Origin: a virus
IMG/VR virus record: IMGVR_UViG_3300028595_000024
Location: 1 to 41,920 of that record
Direction: 5' to 3' (one strand)
Length of the DNA stretch: 41,920 nucleotides
The notes beneath the pieces are model-generated. The model was not told the origin of the DNA. It worked only from the letters and a program-made list of their open reading frames with translations, and did not search any database. The number at the start of each line of letters is the position of its first letter. Within the stretch, counting starts at the first letter, position 1. A program made the position numbers and the translations under genes. Below are positions 16,460-23,669 of the stretch, piece by piece.

Positions 16460-18111
16460 TTCATTTCACCCCATCTATTACATATTTTCACATTGACTTT
16501 TAACGGCACACTCAATGTGACGGCTTGCTCCATGTGTTCTTTTACTCTTTGCGACACTTCCTCAGCCCTCTCCTCCAGCACTTCAAAAACCAATTCGTCG
16601 TGAACTTGTAATATAGGCACAACCCCGTTCTCCCTCAGTCGTATCATGGCGATTTTAATTATCTCGGCGGCAGAGCCTTGTATAGTGTAATTCACCACCT
16701 TTCTTTCCGCCGCTTTCTTCTCTCTTATGTTTGACGACTTAATATCGTGGATGGGAATAAACCTATTAAATATAGTCCTAACTCCTCCCCTTCTATAAGC
16801 GTCCCACTTCATCCTCGTCACCCAAGCTGAGGCGGCTGGCATATTGCCCCAATAGGCGTCCAGCAGTTTCCTTGCCTCGTTTTCGGGGATGTCTGCTGTT
16901 ACAGCCAATCTCTTTGGCCCCGCCCCATACAGCGAACCAAAGCCGAATGTTTTGGCCACATTTCTGTTGCTCCCAATTGTGGCGGCCACCTTATCATGTA
17001 TATCCTCGTCATTCCTGTACGCATTTAACAGTAAGGGTTCGGCAGATAGATGAGCAAACACACGGAGCTCTATTTGTGAATAGTCGGCAACTACGAGCTT
17101 GCTTCCTTCTTTGGGAATAAAACAGTTGCGGAGATGTACCCCTCTTTCAGTTCTGGAAGGTATTTGTTGGAGATTTGGATTTTTACTAGATATACGGCCT
17201 GTGATAGTTCTTGTCGTGTTGAATGTGGTTCTTATTCTAGGAATGTCGGGCCTTTTCAGTAGAGGGGCGGTAAAGGCGCTCCGCAATTTAAACGCTTCCC
17301 GGTAGTTCAACAACGCTTTAACAAATTCGTGATCGCTGTGTTCTTTTAGCGCCTCCGCCCCGGTTGATTTGCATTTTATTTTTAAATGCTTGCAAGCGTT
17401 CATCACTTGCTGTGGGCTTCTCACATTAAGATTCATACCGGCTTTCTCAATGGCTGTGCTTTCCAGGTCTACCAACTCTTTTTCCAAGATATAATCCAAC
17501 TCTTTGATGCCGGATATATTAACCATAGCACCCCTCTCTTCCATCTCTGCCACGGCCTTGTAGAATGGAAACTCTACTTCCAAATAGTATTTTTTGCTTT
17601 GGTGCGGCACTTTTTTCTGCCACATACACTCATATAAATTATAAGCGGCCAATGCGTCCATACCACAATACCGTGCCACTCGATTGATAGGCTGTTTATC
17701 CAAGGTTATTTTCTTCTTTCCTTTGCCTACCATCTCTTCATACGTCGGCCATTCGTACTCAAGATATCTTTTAGCCATGTTTTTTAATCCGTGTTTTCCA
17801 TAGCTGTTTATAGAATAATCCAACACAGAGACATCACAATAGATGTCGTCGTAGCTCACTTTAATGCCCCAATTCTTCAACCACCGAATGTCGGCTTTCC
17901 CCCCACAAGTAAGTATTTTTTTACCAGATATATCCACCAACTTTGAAAAATACATAACATGCTTAGGAGATCCACATACTCCCATACCCACGAAGTTATC
18001 TCGTTCATCCGTCTCCACATCAACCGCCACGATATTCGGCAGTTGCCTTCCCTCTATTGGAGGATTAATCTCTAACTCAGCTCCGTATTTGTGAGGCCCA
18101 AAGTCGTCCAT
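16456..18111 (-). CDS. polA: Family A DNA polymerase with 3'-5' exonuclease domain
   Basis: The 551-aa enzyme carries an N-terminal proofreading domain: Exo I AVDVETD (D31, E33), an Exo II-like GGKADIRWL with Asp74, and Exo III YCGMD (Y148, D152). The polymerase domain has motif A VADYSQIELRV (D343 onward), motif B RNVAKTFGFGSLYGAG (R383, K387, F391, Y395) and motif C QVHDE (502-506). The 5'-3' nuclease of bacterial Pol I is absent, as in most phage replicases. Phe at the position matching E. coli F762 predicts normal discrimination against dideoxynucleotides. It starts 1 base after the stop of the primase-helicase gene, so both are made together. Confidence 0.96.
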   Translation of the reverse strand: MDDFGPHKYGAELEINPPIEGRQLPNIVAVDVETDERDNFVGMGVCGSPKHVMYFSKLVDISGKKILTCGGKADIRWLKNWGIKVSYDDIYCDVSVLDYSINSYGKHGLKNMAKRYLEYEWPTYEEMVGKGKKKITLDKQPINRVARYCGMDALAAYNLYECMWQKKVPHQSKKYYLEVEFPFYKAVAEMEERGAMVNISGIKELDYILEKELVDLESTAIEKAGMNLNVRSPQQVMNACKHLKIKCKSTGAEALKEHSDHEFVKALLNYREAFKLRSAFTAPLLKRPDIPRIRTTFNTTRTITGRISSKNPNLQQIPSRTERGVHLRNCFIPKEGSKLVVADYSQIELRVFAHLSAEPLLLNAYRNDEDIHDKVAATIGSNRNVAKTFGFGSLYGAGPKRLAVTADIPENEARKLLDAYWGNMPAASAWVTRMKWDAYRRGGVRTIFNRFIPIHDIKSSNIREKKAAERKVVNYTIQGSAAEIIKIAMIRLRENGVVPILQVHDELVFEVLEERAEEVSQRVKEHMEQAVTLSVPLKVNVKICNRWGEMK

Positions 18112-18112
18112 A

Positions 18113-19738
18113 TCAATATGCCTTCACAGATATTCCATCTGTGCCAATATCTTCCAACCTCACCATAAACGGCTCTATTGTTTTCCCCATGGTCGATTTG
18201 GTATGATATACAATAGAAGATTCCGTTCCATCTTTCCTCACAGTCAAAACTGCTTCTGCCGCAGCTACTTTCGCTGAGCTCCCCAGCATATCATGGGCGT
18301 TAGGCTCCCTGGTATTCATGGGATTTAATATGGCTTTCGATTCGTGATCCAAAAACACAATGCCGCACCCATATTCGTTTCTCAGCTTCTTTGCTTTCTC
18401 AAATACGTTTTGTATTTCCGTCCTGTTATTCTCTTCTTTTCCGTGTATTGTGACAAAGCTATCCACAAGGATAATGTCCGGTTTAAAGTGATCTATTTTT
18501 CTTTTTAGGGCGTTAAATGAGGTTTCATGGGTGATATTTATGGTTGTGCCACACAATATATGGAGGGTGTCTTTCAAATCTTTCTTATTTAAATTCTTCG
18601 CGTTCAATAGCATTTTAAATCGCCTTCTCGTTTCTACCGCCGGACGTTCCTGGTCTATATACATCACCTTTCCGTCTTTGACAGGAAATTTGCCTAGCCA
18701 ATATCCCCCGCCCTTGGCCATTTCCACAGCCAAGTCCATCAATATCCATGACTTTCTTGTTTCTCCGAGTCCCGCAATAAATCCGAGTCCTCTTTCCGCA
18801 AATATTCCATTAACAAGCCATTTAACCTCTGAGTCTCCTTCATCCAAGAACTCATCGATGCCAAGACTTCTAATTTCTTCGCTTCCCTCTCCATTCTTAT
18901 CTTTGGATATCTTTGCAATAATTCTTTCGAGGTCGTCTTTTCGTTCAGGGGCTCTATATCCGTAGTTTTGCAGGACGGAGCGTATATCCTCATCTCCAAG
19001 TCCGTCTCTTTTAAGACGTAATGCAAACCCATAATCGAGGACGGATCTATCGACCCCCGCCGTCTTAGGAAGGGGGGCAACAATTTTTTGTGGTTGTGCT
19101 TCTGAATAAGCTCTAATTGCTTCAGAAATTCTTGGACATCCTCCCAGTTGTCTATTTCTAGAAGTAATCCACTTTGAGTGTCGATGCTGTTTAACCTCAC
19201 CCTTAGTTGCTCTCGTACCAATAATTTTAACCAGTCTCGAACTGTCATATATGCTATCGACTTTAACATGGAATTTCCCCTCTATGTGTTTTCGTATAAT
19301 ACTCTCTAAATTTTTAATGCCTTGCTCATACTGCGTTTCAACACTTCCTAGCGGCCAGAATACCTGGGAACCGTTCCCGCTGCTGGATAAATGCCCGCCC
19401 GGCTGTATTCGCAATGCCTCCTTTCCCGCTTGTAACGCAATGTTAAGCTGTTTAACGCTGGCCGGCGCCCCTTTCGGTTTAATGGGATCAATGTCAATGG
19501 AGAAGCAGGTGATCTTTTCCACTTTGCCTTCTTTGTTTCTTGGGTTTCTCCCAATGAACAAGTCAGCTTTTCCGTCAAACTTCTCGCACCATTCAAGAAG
19601 CTCTTTTTCCCCTTCAATGAGTCGTCTATCCAATTTTCCATATATTCCCTCCTTTTTTCTATCCTGAGCGTGAACCTGTGAGTAATGCCCTTTGTGTCCC
19701 AACACATCGTAGGTGAATCTTATGTGATCCCTTAACAC
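18113..19738 (-). CDS. PrimPol-like primase fused to a RepA-like AAA helicase
   Basis: GTG start overlaps the nuclease stop (TAGTG) with GAGGT before it. The N-terminal half has archaeo-eukaryotic primase features: FSIDIDP (D82, D84), SSSGNGSQVFW (about 118-128) and YDSSRLVKIIGTRATKG (about 164-180). The C-terminal half is a RecA-like ATPase with Walker A GLGETRKS (323-330), which has Arg where most have Gly before Lys, and Walker B DIILVDS (421-427), then FLDHESK. This is the layout of RepA-like phage primase-helicases. It should lay primers and unwind DNA for the polymerase encoded next. 541 aa is a normal size. Confidence 0.85.
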   Translation of the reverse strand: MLRDHIRFTYDVLGHKGHYSQVHAQDRKKEGIYGKLDRRLIEGEKELLEWCEKFDGKADLFIGRNPRNKEGKVEKITCFSIDIDPIKPKGAPASVKQLNIALQAGKEALRIQPGGHLSSSGNGSQVFWPLGSVETQYEQGIKNLESIIRKHIEGKFHVKVDSIYDSSRLVKIIGTRATKGEVKQHRHSKWITSRNRQLGGCPRISEAIRAYSEAQPQKIVAPLPKTAGVDRSVLDYGFALRLKRDGLGDEDIRSVLQNYGYRAPERKDDLERIIAKISKDKNGEGSEEIRSLGIDEFLDEGDSEVKWLVNGIFAERGLGFIAGLGETRKSWILMDLAVEMAKGGGYWLGKFPVKDGKVMYIDQERPAVETRRRFKMLLNAKNLNKKDLKDTLHILCGTTINITHETSFNALKRKIDHFKPDIILVDSFVTIHGKEENNRTEIQNVFEKAKKLRNEYGCGIVFLDHESKAILNPMNTREPNAHDMLGSSAKVAAAEAVLTVRKDGTESSIVYHTKSTMGKTIEPFMVRLEDIGTDGISVKAY

Positions 19739-20337
19739 TATTTACCTCGTATTTCATAAAATATTTCACGTAGTCCTATAAATTGTTGCTTCAACTGTTT
19801 GGTAATTTTAAATTTGTACCTCCTATCTTTAAAATCTTTGCTCACACGGTAGATCCTTCCTTCTTTAATTTTATTGCCGGTCTCTTCCTCGTAGGCCAGA
19901 GCGTAAGCCGCTTGTTGCAGTTTATATTTGTAGACTCTTTCCCTTTCTTCTGATTTGTTTCTAGGGACAGAATCCGTTTTCCAATCCGCAACAAACGGCC
20001 CTATGTAATCAGCCGTACCGTTGTACTTATGCTTATGACTACATAGCACTCTTTCGGTCTCCCCTTTGGGTATCTTGTCTGCCTCAATATTTTCCACAAA
20101 CATGCTATACATTCGAGCTTCTTGATCGGACAATTTGTGAGGGATTGGAGTATCTTTGAGATAAAACTCTATGGCTTTATGGACATTGTGCCCAATATCC
20201 TGAGATTCCCGCATCTTCTTCTCACATTCTGTGATCCCAAATTTGCCATACCAGTATTTTAATCCCGGCTTGTCAATTATTCCGATAATCTCCGTCACAC
20301 TCGGATAGTCGAATTCATAGCGTCTATTTGATTTCAT
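19738..20337 (-). CDS. PD-(D/E)XK nuclease, RecB/Cas4-like
   Basis: I use ATG 20337 (MKSNRRYEFDYPSVTEIIG); a TTG 4 codons earlier is possible. The 199-aa protein shows GHNVHKAIEFYL (H50, H53), then the core NGTADYIGPFVADWKTDS with D110, D118 and K120, and the QxxxY motif QQAAY (Q141, Y145). This is the RecB/Cas4-type exonuclease arrangement, though no iron-sulphur Cys cluster is seen. In phage replication blocks such nucleases usually act in recombination or end resection. The start lies 14 bases inside the upstream gene. Confidence 0.87.
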   Translation of the reverse strand: MKSNRRYEFDYPSVTEIIGIIDKPGLKYWYGKFGITECEKKMRESQDIGHNVHKAIEFYLKDTPIPHKLSDQEARMYSMFVENIEADKIPKGETERVLCSHKHKYNGTADYIGPFVADWKTDSVPRNKSEERERVYKYKLQQAAYALAYEEETGNKIKEGRIYRVSKDFKDRRYKFKITKQLKQQFIGLREIFYEIRGK

Positions 20338-20839
20338 CGCGAATCGCAACGAGCATATTCATTAATTCTTTATACTCTTCCGCTATCTCATCTAATTCGC
20401 TGGCTGATGTTCTGGACGCCAAAAGAGCCGCCACATCATGTCCGATGCCGCCAATCATTTTGTCTCGGTCTTTCTTATCCCAGTCAACTTCTTTTTTATG
20501 TGTCGTATTGTTGACGCTTTTGCCGCCGGTATCTCTTTGATCCCAATCCGCTGTGCTGGCGGGTTCATTGTCTTCAATGGTGTGATTCTTAACAACTGAC
20601 TTATACCCCTTGTCATTTGTTTCGATATCCACTTTATACGTGTTGTCTTTTTGAAATGTTCGCATACCTAGATTCTTTGATACCGTCACCCAAAAATCTC
20701 CCTTGAAGTTTGGTTTGACACCAAGTTCCATCCCGGTTTTCTCACTCACCAATAATGATCCCGACTGAAACTTATTAAACGGCGGCTTCGCCGTCGCATT
20801 AACTCCCTCTACTTGTATATACGCTGTTTCTATTGTCAT
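20324..20839 (-). CDS. Hypothetical protein, possible ssDNA-binding role
   Basis: A 171-aa protein starting after AGGAGTT. The first half is beta-rich (KFQSGSLLVSEKTGMELGVK, then FWVTVSKNLGMRTFQKDNTY, KVDIETN); the middle is acidic and polar (DNEPASTADWDQRDTGG); the end is an acidic helix. A beta-barrel followed by a disordered acidic region is the general plan of single-strand binding proteins, and it lies next to a RecB-like nuclease and a primase. I see no decisive motif, so an SSB function is an inference. Confidence 0.6.
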   Translation of the reverse strand: MTIETAYIQVEGVNATAKPPFNKFQSGSLLVSEKTGMELGVKPNFKGDFWVTVSKNLGMRTFQKDNTYKVDIETNDKGYKSVVKNHTIEDNEPASTADWDQRDTGGKSVNNTTHKKEVDWDKKDRDKMIGGIGHDVAALLASRTSASELDEIAEEYKELMNMLVAIRDEIK

Positions 20840-21135
20840 AACTCCTCCTGTAATTTTTGTTTTATTTTTTTAAATAATCGATGGGCGCGCTGTGGAGAGA
20901 TTTGACATTTCAACCCTATTTCTTTGAAACTAAATCCTTCCAACCTACACTGCAACACATCTTTTTCTTTGTCGGTTAGTTTATAGCCGCCATAATACGC
21001 ATCAAAATATTCTTCGTCGTGCCTATAAACTAAATACCGTTTTCCTTTGTTGTCAAAAACATACTCATTTTCTATGTCGGGATATGCTTTTGCTTCGTTG
21101 TCGCTTATACGACGAACTTTTTTATTAGGCCGCAC
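20836..21135 (-). CDS. Sigma-70 region 4 / LuxR-like HTH protein
   Basis: Read from GTG 21135, which lies inside the 3' end of the 53-aa gene. The 99-aa product has a polar head with many Tyr and Asp, then a clear HTH: LTDKEKDVLQCRLEGFSFKE, IGLKCQISPQRAHRLFKKIK. The pattern (LTxxExxVLxxxxxGxSxKEIAxxLxIS) fits sigma region 4.2 and LuxR-type helices. No sigma region 2 is present, so it is more likely a transcription regulator of phage genes than a full sigma factor. It overlaps the following gene by 4 bp. Confidence 0.75.
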   Translation of the reverse strand: MRPNKKVRRISDNEAKAYPDIENEYVFDNKGKRYLVYRHDEEYFDAYYGGYKLTDKEKDVLQCRLEGFSFKEIGLKCQISPQRAHRLFKKIKQKLQEEL

Positions 21136-21286
21136 TTAAGGGCATTTTAATCCTGTCAATATGCCCATTCATCGCGTCTTGCGCCTCCTCAATCGTTTGA
21201 TATATTTCTTTCTTCATTGTGTAGTCGTCATTGAAAACGACTACAATCCAACCATTTACAGCTTCTTCTAATCTCAATCTCTCCAT
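21125..21286 (-). CDS. Small hypothetical protein, 53 aa
   Basis: Starts after a strong AAGGAGGAAGTAATA. The product reads MERLRLEEAVNGWIVVVFND, then a short acidic helix and IDRIKMPLSAA. The pattern (strand-turn-strand-helix with WIVVVF) is a small alpha/beta domain of unknown family. Its stop falls 11 bases inside the HTH gene. Confidence 0.65.
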   Translation of the reverse strand: MERLRLEEAVNGWIVVVFNDDYTMKKEIYQTIEEAQDAMNGHIDRIKMPLSAA

Positions 21287-21288
21287 TA

Positions 21289-21381
21289 TTACTTCCTCCT
21301 TGTCGCTTCCATAATTGGGAGATTCGCTTCCGTCGGCACATAGATAGCCTCACTCGATCCGTCCTGTTGCTTTGTTTCCAT
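21289..21381 (-). CDS. Small hypothetical peptide, 30 aa
   Basis: Supported by an excellent AAGGAGGAAAAGTAA leader and by fitting exactly between two genes. It reads METKQQDGSSEAIYVPTEAN and ends LPIMEATRRK; the last codons (AGG AGG AAG) form the ribosome site of the next gene. Polar, no membrane segment; function unknown. Confidence 0.5.
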   Translation of the reverse strand: METKQQDGSSEAIYVPTEANLPIMEATRRK

Positions 21382-21394
21382 TTACTTTTCCTCC

Positions 21395-21565
21395 TTAATT
21401 TTCCTCATCTTGTACTTGATCGGCATAAACACCTTCCAAAGCGCTTAACATTTCATCCATATCTTCACAAACAACACAACCTCTCAATACCCTGGTCGGA
21501 CTATATACGTGCAAACAAAATGTTCCTTCCTGCGCCGGATATATCTCAATAATATCTTTTGTCAT
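21395..21565 (-). CDS. Small hypothetical protein, 56 aa
   Basis: The product begins MTKDIIEIYPAQEGTFCLHV, continues with strands and a short CVVCED turn, and ends in an acidic helix. It starts 1 base after the stop of the 21839 gene and ends before the leader of the 30-aa gene. No strong ribosome site, so coupling is likely. Function unknown. Confidence 0.58.
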   Translation of the reverse strand: MTKDIIEIYPAQEGTFCLHVYSPTRVLRGCVVCEDMDEMLSALEGVYADQVQDEEN

Positions 21566-21566
21566 T

Positions 21567-21839
21567 TTATTTTAATATATCCCCATGCCATTCGTTGATC
21601 TCATGGCGAAGTTCGTCGATGTAGCGGTTCCACGGCTTTATCTCGCTCGGTAAATCACTTCGTATAACAGGCTGTGTCGTCGGGCAGGATGTACCAGAAT
21701 AATAACCAGGCGTTCCACCGGCGCCCATTAACGCAAAATTATCGAGCATCCCACCTAGATATAATCTATTCTCGCCCCTTTGTTGTTGCTGTCGCATCAT
21801 AGCTAGGACTTGGTTATAAAGAAGATTATCCGACGACAT
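21567..21839 (-). CDS. Hypothetical protein, 90 aa, Gln- and Gly-rich
   Basis: Begins one base within the stop of the coiled-coil gene (TAATG). The first 30 residues are a helix with QQQQ; a Gly/Tyr/Ser stretch follows (GAGGTPGYYSGTSCP), then a Trp-containing C-terminal helix (WNRYIDELRHEINEWHGDIL). Family not recognised. Confidence 0.6.
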   Translation of the reverse strand: MSSDNLLYNQVLAMMRQQQQRGENRLYLGGMLDNFALMGAGGTPGYYSGTSCPTTQPVIRSDLPSEIKPWNRYIDELRHEINEWHGDILK

Positions 21840-22234
21840 TATGTTGTACTTTTTTTAATCTCCATATTAACATTTGGTAGTCTAGACATAATTTCTTTAT
21901 ATACGTTGTTCATTTCGATTCGAGACTCTTCAATGTTCTTCAAGATTTTATCGTGGTAGGTGTTTTGTAGATCCATTGTTGTTTTCTGATGTTCGTGTTG
22001 AAGTTTGATCTTTTCCTTTTCAAGTTCAATTACCTGTTTCTCCTCCTTCATCTTAACCAGGTGTTTAAGTTCCTGTTCTTCAATGCTCTTTTTAACTAGA
22101 ATATCTTCACGTTCTAATTTCAATTCTTTGATTTTCTCGTTTAGTTTAATGACGCTTTCATAATCGCCTTGAACGGTCTTAACGGTGTCCTGAATTATCT
22201 TTTTTAGTGGATTTTTTCCTATTATAAATATCAT
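21839..22234 (-). CDS. Coiled-coil protein, 131 aa
   Basis: After a short hydrophobic start (MIFIIGKNPLKKIIQ) the product is one long charged helix with heptad character, such as ELKLEREDILVKKSIEEQEL and QVIELEKEKIKLQHEHQKT. An AGGAGAAATT leader precedes it. Probably an oligomeric or scaffolding protein; function unknown. Confidence 0.65.
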   Translation of the reverse strand: MIFIIGKNPLKKIIQDTVKTVQGDYESVIKLNEKIKELKLEREDILVKKSIEEQELKHLVKMKEEKQVIELEKEKIKLQHEHQKTTMDLQNTYHDKILKNIEESRIEMNNVYKEIMSRLPNVNMEIKKSTT

Positions 22235-22245
22235 AATTTCTCCTG

Positions 22246-22563
22246 TTATTTTTCTTTGAGCACATGAAAATGAACCATCATAGCGTCTTCCATTCTTTGA
22301 ATAAATTCGTGTATTGATTGCATGGTGTATTCCTTTTTAAACACGTCGGCAATGACGTAAAAGGCTATGTGGAATAATTCGTGGGATAAGGTTCTAAGGT
22401 ATTGGGTAAGGTTTTTGTTTTGGCGGGAACTAATTTTTATGTCGTAGAATCTTTTGTATTTTTTGCTTTCCATCTCGCAAGCTTCGGCGGCGGCGTGTTT
22501 TAGATTGGAAAGGTTTCTAATTCTTAATTTCTTTCTTTGAGCCCTTGTCACCTTGATCTCCAT
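22246..22563 (-). CDS. HExxH zinc metallopeptidase-like protein
   Basis: The start is set at ATG 22563 because a promoter (22580-22608) lies just upstream and would exclude the longer TTG reading. The 105-aa product has a basic N-terminus (VTRAQRKKLRIRNLSNLKH) and the zincin motif LSHELFHIAF (H61, E62, H65), followed by helices with E83-x-x-Q. Size and plan resemble SprT- and ImmA-like minimal peptidases. With TSS only about 9 bases before the ATG the mRNA would be nearly leaderless. Substrate unknown; host regulator cleavage is one possibility. Confidence 0.7.
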   Translation of the reverse strand: MEIKVTRAQRKKLRIRNLSNLKHAAAEACEMESKKYKRFYDIKISSRQNKNLTQYLRTLSHELFHIAFYVIADVFKKEYTMQSIHEFIQRMEDAMMVHFHVLKEK

Positions 22564-22579
22564 GGTTAGGTATGAAGTA

Positions 22580-22608
22580 AGTATAGCCCTAGTTCCTAGT
22601 ATTTTCAA
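22580..22608 (-). promoter_or_regulatory. Sigma70-like promoter TTGAAA-17-TATACT
   Basis: TTGAAA (22603-22608) and TATACT (22580-22585) are separated by 17 bases, close to consensus. It would drive the peptidase gene and the replication block. The -10 region AGGGCTATACTTACT recurs at about 23436-23450. Confidence 0.65.
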
Positions 22609-22751
22609 CGGCTTTTATTTTTTTCTTTTTGCGCCTCTTCATCTTCCAATTTATGCGTTTCATAGTCCATAAAATAGCATAAATATTCGTTTGATAATAA
22701 TTCTTCCATCGGGTTTTGATCTTTTATCTTGTGCCATGTTTTACTATTCAT
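22605..22751 (-). CDS. Small hypothetical protein, 48 aa
   Basis: Starts after GGGAGGGGAGC with ATGA overlap to the upstream gene. Reads MNSKTWHKIKDQNPMEELLS, then aromatic residues and a Lys/Glu-rich tail. Its last codons contain the -35 box of the promoter at 22580. Function unknown. Confidence 0.6.
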   Translation of the reverse strand: MNSKTWHKIKDQNPMEELLSNEYLCYFMDYETHKLEDEEAQKEKNKSR

Positions 22752-22924
22752 GCTCCCCTCCCAAGACTATCAATATATCTTTGAGTTTCCATCCAATCTA
22801 ATTCATCCTTTCTCATTTTAATTATCTTTGATCTCATTTCATTGCGCATATTTTTAATTTTTATTTTTTTAACTAGCCCTTTTAAGAATTCTTTTAATTC
22901 ATCATTATTTGAATTTTCGCTCAT
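22748..22924 (-). CDS. Small helical hypothetical protein, 58 aa
   Basis: ATG 22924 (MSENSNNDELKEFLKGLVKK) is chosen for GGAGG 6 bases before it. The product is Lys/Met/Arg-rich and helical (NMRNEMRSKIIKMRKDELDW). It overlaps its neighbours by 20 and 4 bp. A DNA- or RNA-binding role is possible from charge alone. Confidence 0.6.
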   Translation of the reverse strand: MSENSNNDELKEFLKGLVKKIKIKNMRNEMRSKIIKMRKDELDWMETQRYIDSLGRGA

Positions 22925-23099
22925 ATGAAGCCTCCCATTCTTCCCGACATTTATCACAAAAATATACTTCCCACTTTTTTGAATAATTCATATCAACGGC
23001 ATCTTTCGTGATCCCGCAAACATCACAATCAACATCATGTTTACCCAGGTTTTTCCTCCTCCAATTTTCTTCCCTTATCTCATCTTTTGACATTGCCAT
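22905..23099 (-). CDS. Zinc-ribbon protein, 64 aa
   Basis: Read from ATG 23099 (MAMSKDEIREENWRRKNLGK), 10 bases after GGGAGG; two nearby in-frame ATGs are alternatives. It has CDVCG and CDKCRE, two CxxC knuckles 23 residues apart, and ends in a charged helix. A small zinc-ribbon adaptor; function unknown. Confidence 0.65.
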   Translation of the reverse strand: MAMSKDEIREENWRRKNLGKHDVDCDVCGITKDAVDMNYSKKWEVYFCDKCREEWEASYERKFK

Positions 23100-23242
23100 G
23101 TATCCCATTCCTCCCTTGCCGATTCTTTACACTCTCTAGAATGTATCACGTGCTTTATTTTTTTGATGTTTCTTTTGTGGCGCTGTATAAGGTTTAGAAG
23201 GTTCTTTGTTGATAGGGATCTAAGGCGGGAGTAGGTAATCAT
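23075..23242 (-). CDS. Small basic protein, 55 aa
   Basis: Starts with an ATGA overlap to the membrane peptide gene. Very basic first half (MITYSRLRSLSTKNLLNLIQ, RHKRNIKKIK), then a Cys- and Trp-containing end. It overlaps the next gene by 25 bases. Nucleic-acid binding is inferred from charge. Confidence 0.5.
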   Translation of the reverse strand: MITYSRLRSLSTKNLLNLIQRHKRNIKKIKHVIHSRECKESAREEWDTWQCQKMR

Positions 23243-23343
23243 CGGTCTAGCCTATCTAAATACCGGGATACAAGAACAGCTAATAGCAAGCAGATGGGAA
23301 GTGATACGAGGAAATAAGACGTTGTGTAATACTCTAGATCCAT
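23239..23343 (-). CDS. 34-aa single-span membrane peptide under hairpin control
   Basis: Reads MDLEYYTTSYFLVSLP followed by ICLLLAVLVSRYLDRLDR: a short polar head, one membrane helix of about 18 residues and a basic/acidic tail. AGGAGG lies 8 bases before the ATG and is inside the 3' arm of a 9-bp stem (23348-23356 with 23416-23424), so translation is probably regulated. Candidate small inner-membrane effector; function unknown. Confidence 0.58.
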   Translation of the reverse strand: MDLEYYTTSYFLVSLPICLLLAVLVSRYLDRLDR

Positions 23344-23347
23344 GACT

Positions 23348-23424
23348 GAGCCCTCCTTTTTGTCATTCTGAGCCTTCCTAAACCGACTCACCATAGTAGG
23401 TGATGAGCCGGAAGAGGAGGGCTC
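23348..23424 (-). promoter_or_regulatory. Leader hairpin that sequesters the AGGAGG of the membrane peptide
   Basis: GAGCCCTCC (23416-23424) pairs perfectly with GGAGGGCTC (23348-23356), which contains the ribosome site. Inside, CTTCC/GGAAG and TCACC/GGTGA form further stems around a TACTAT loop. A TATACT -10-like box at 23440-23445 would start the RNA about 9 bases before the hairpin. Confidence 0.6.
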
Positions 23425-23449
23425 AAGTCCTCAATAGTAAGTATAACCC

Positions 23450-23668
23450 TTATTTATCCCCATTGCTAGGGGAAAAACTTTTTTTCTCTAGCCACCATTT
23501 AATAGCGTTCTGCGCCAAATGGGACGGATTGGCCCTGCCGCTCATCCACCGGGAAATAGTTTCCTGAGGCACGCCTAATTCTTTGGCTAGATCTAATTGG
23601 TTCATATTGTAAGATTTTAGTATATGTTTCAACAGCATTATAAACGGCTTTTCTCTATGTTTCGGCAT
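23450..23668 (-). CDS. XRE/Cro-type HTH regulator
   Basis: The 72-aa protein is almost only an HTH_3 domain: LKHILKSYNMNQLDLAKELG followed by VPQETISRWMSGRANPSH, with the QxxLAxxLGVxxxTISRWxxG pattern. The tail IKWWLEKKS is basic. It starts 1 base after the lipoprotein stop. In a phage with no integrase it may act as an early or superinfection repressor; the TATACTTACT element just beyond its stop is a candidate target. Confidence 0.85.
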   Translation of the reverse strand: MPKHREKPFIMLLKHILKSYNMNQLDLAKELGVPQETISRWMSGRANPSHLAQNAIKWWLEKKSFSPSNGDK

Positions 23669-23669
23669 A

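Noticed and set aside
23450-23668. Evidence of lysogeny from the XRE regulator
   Set aside because: No integrase, excisionase, partition or att-like site accompanies it.
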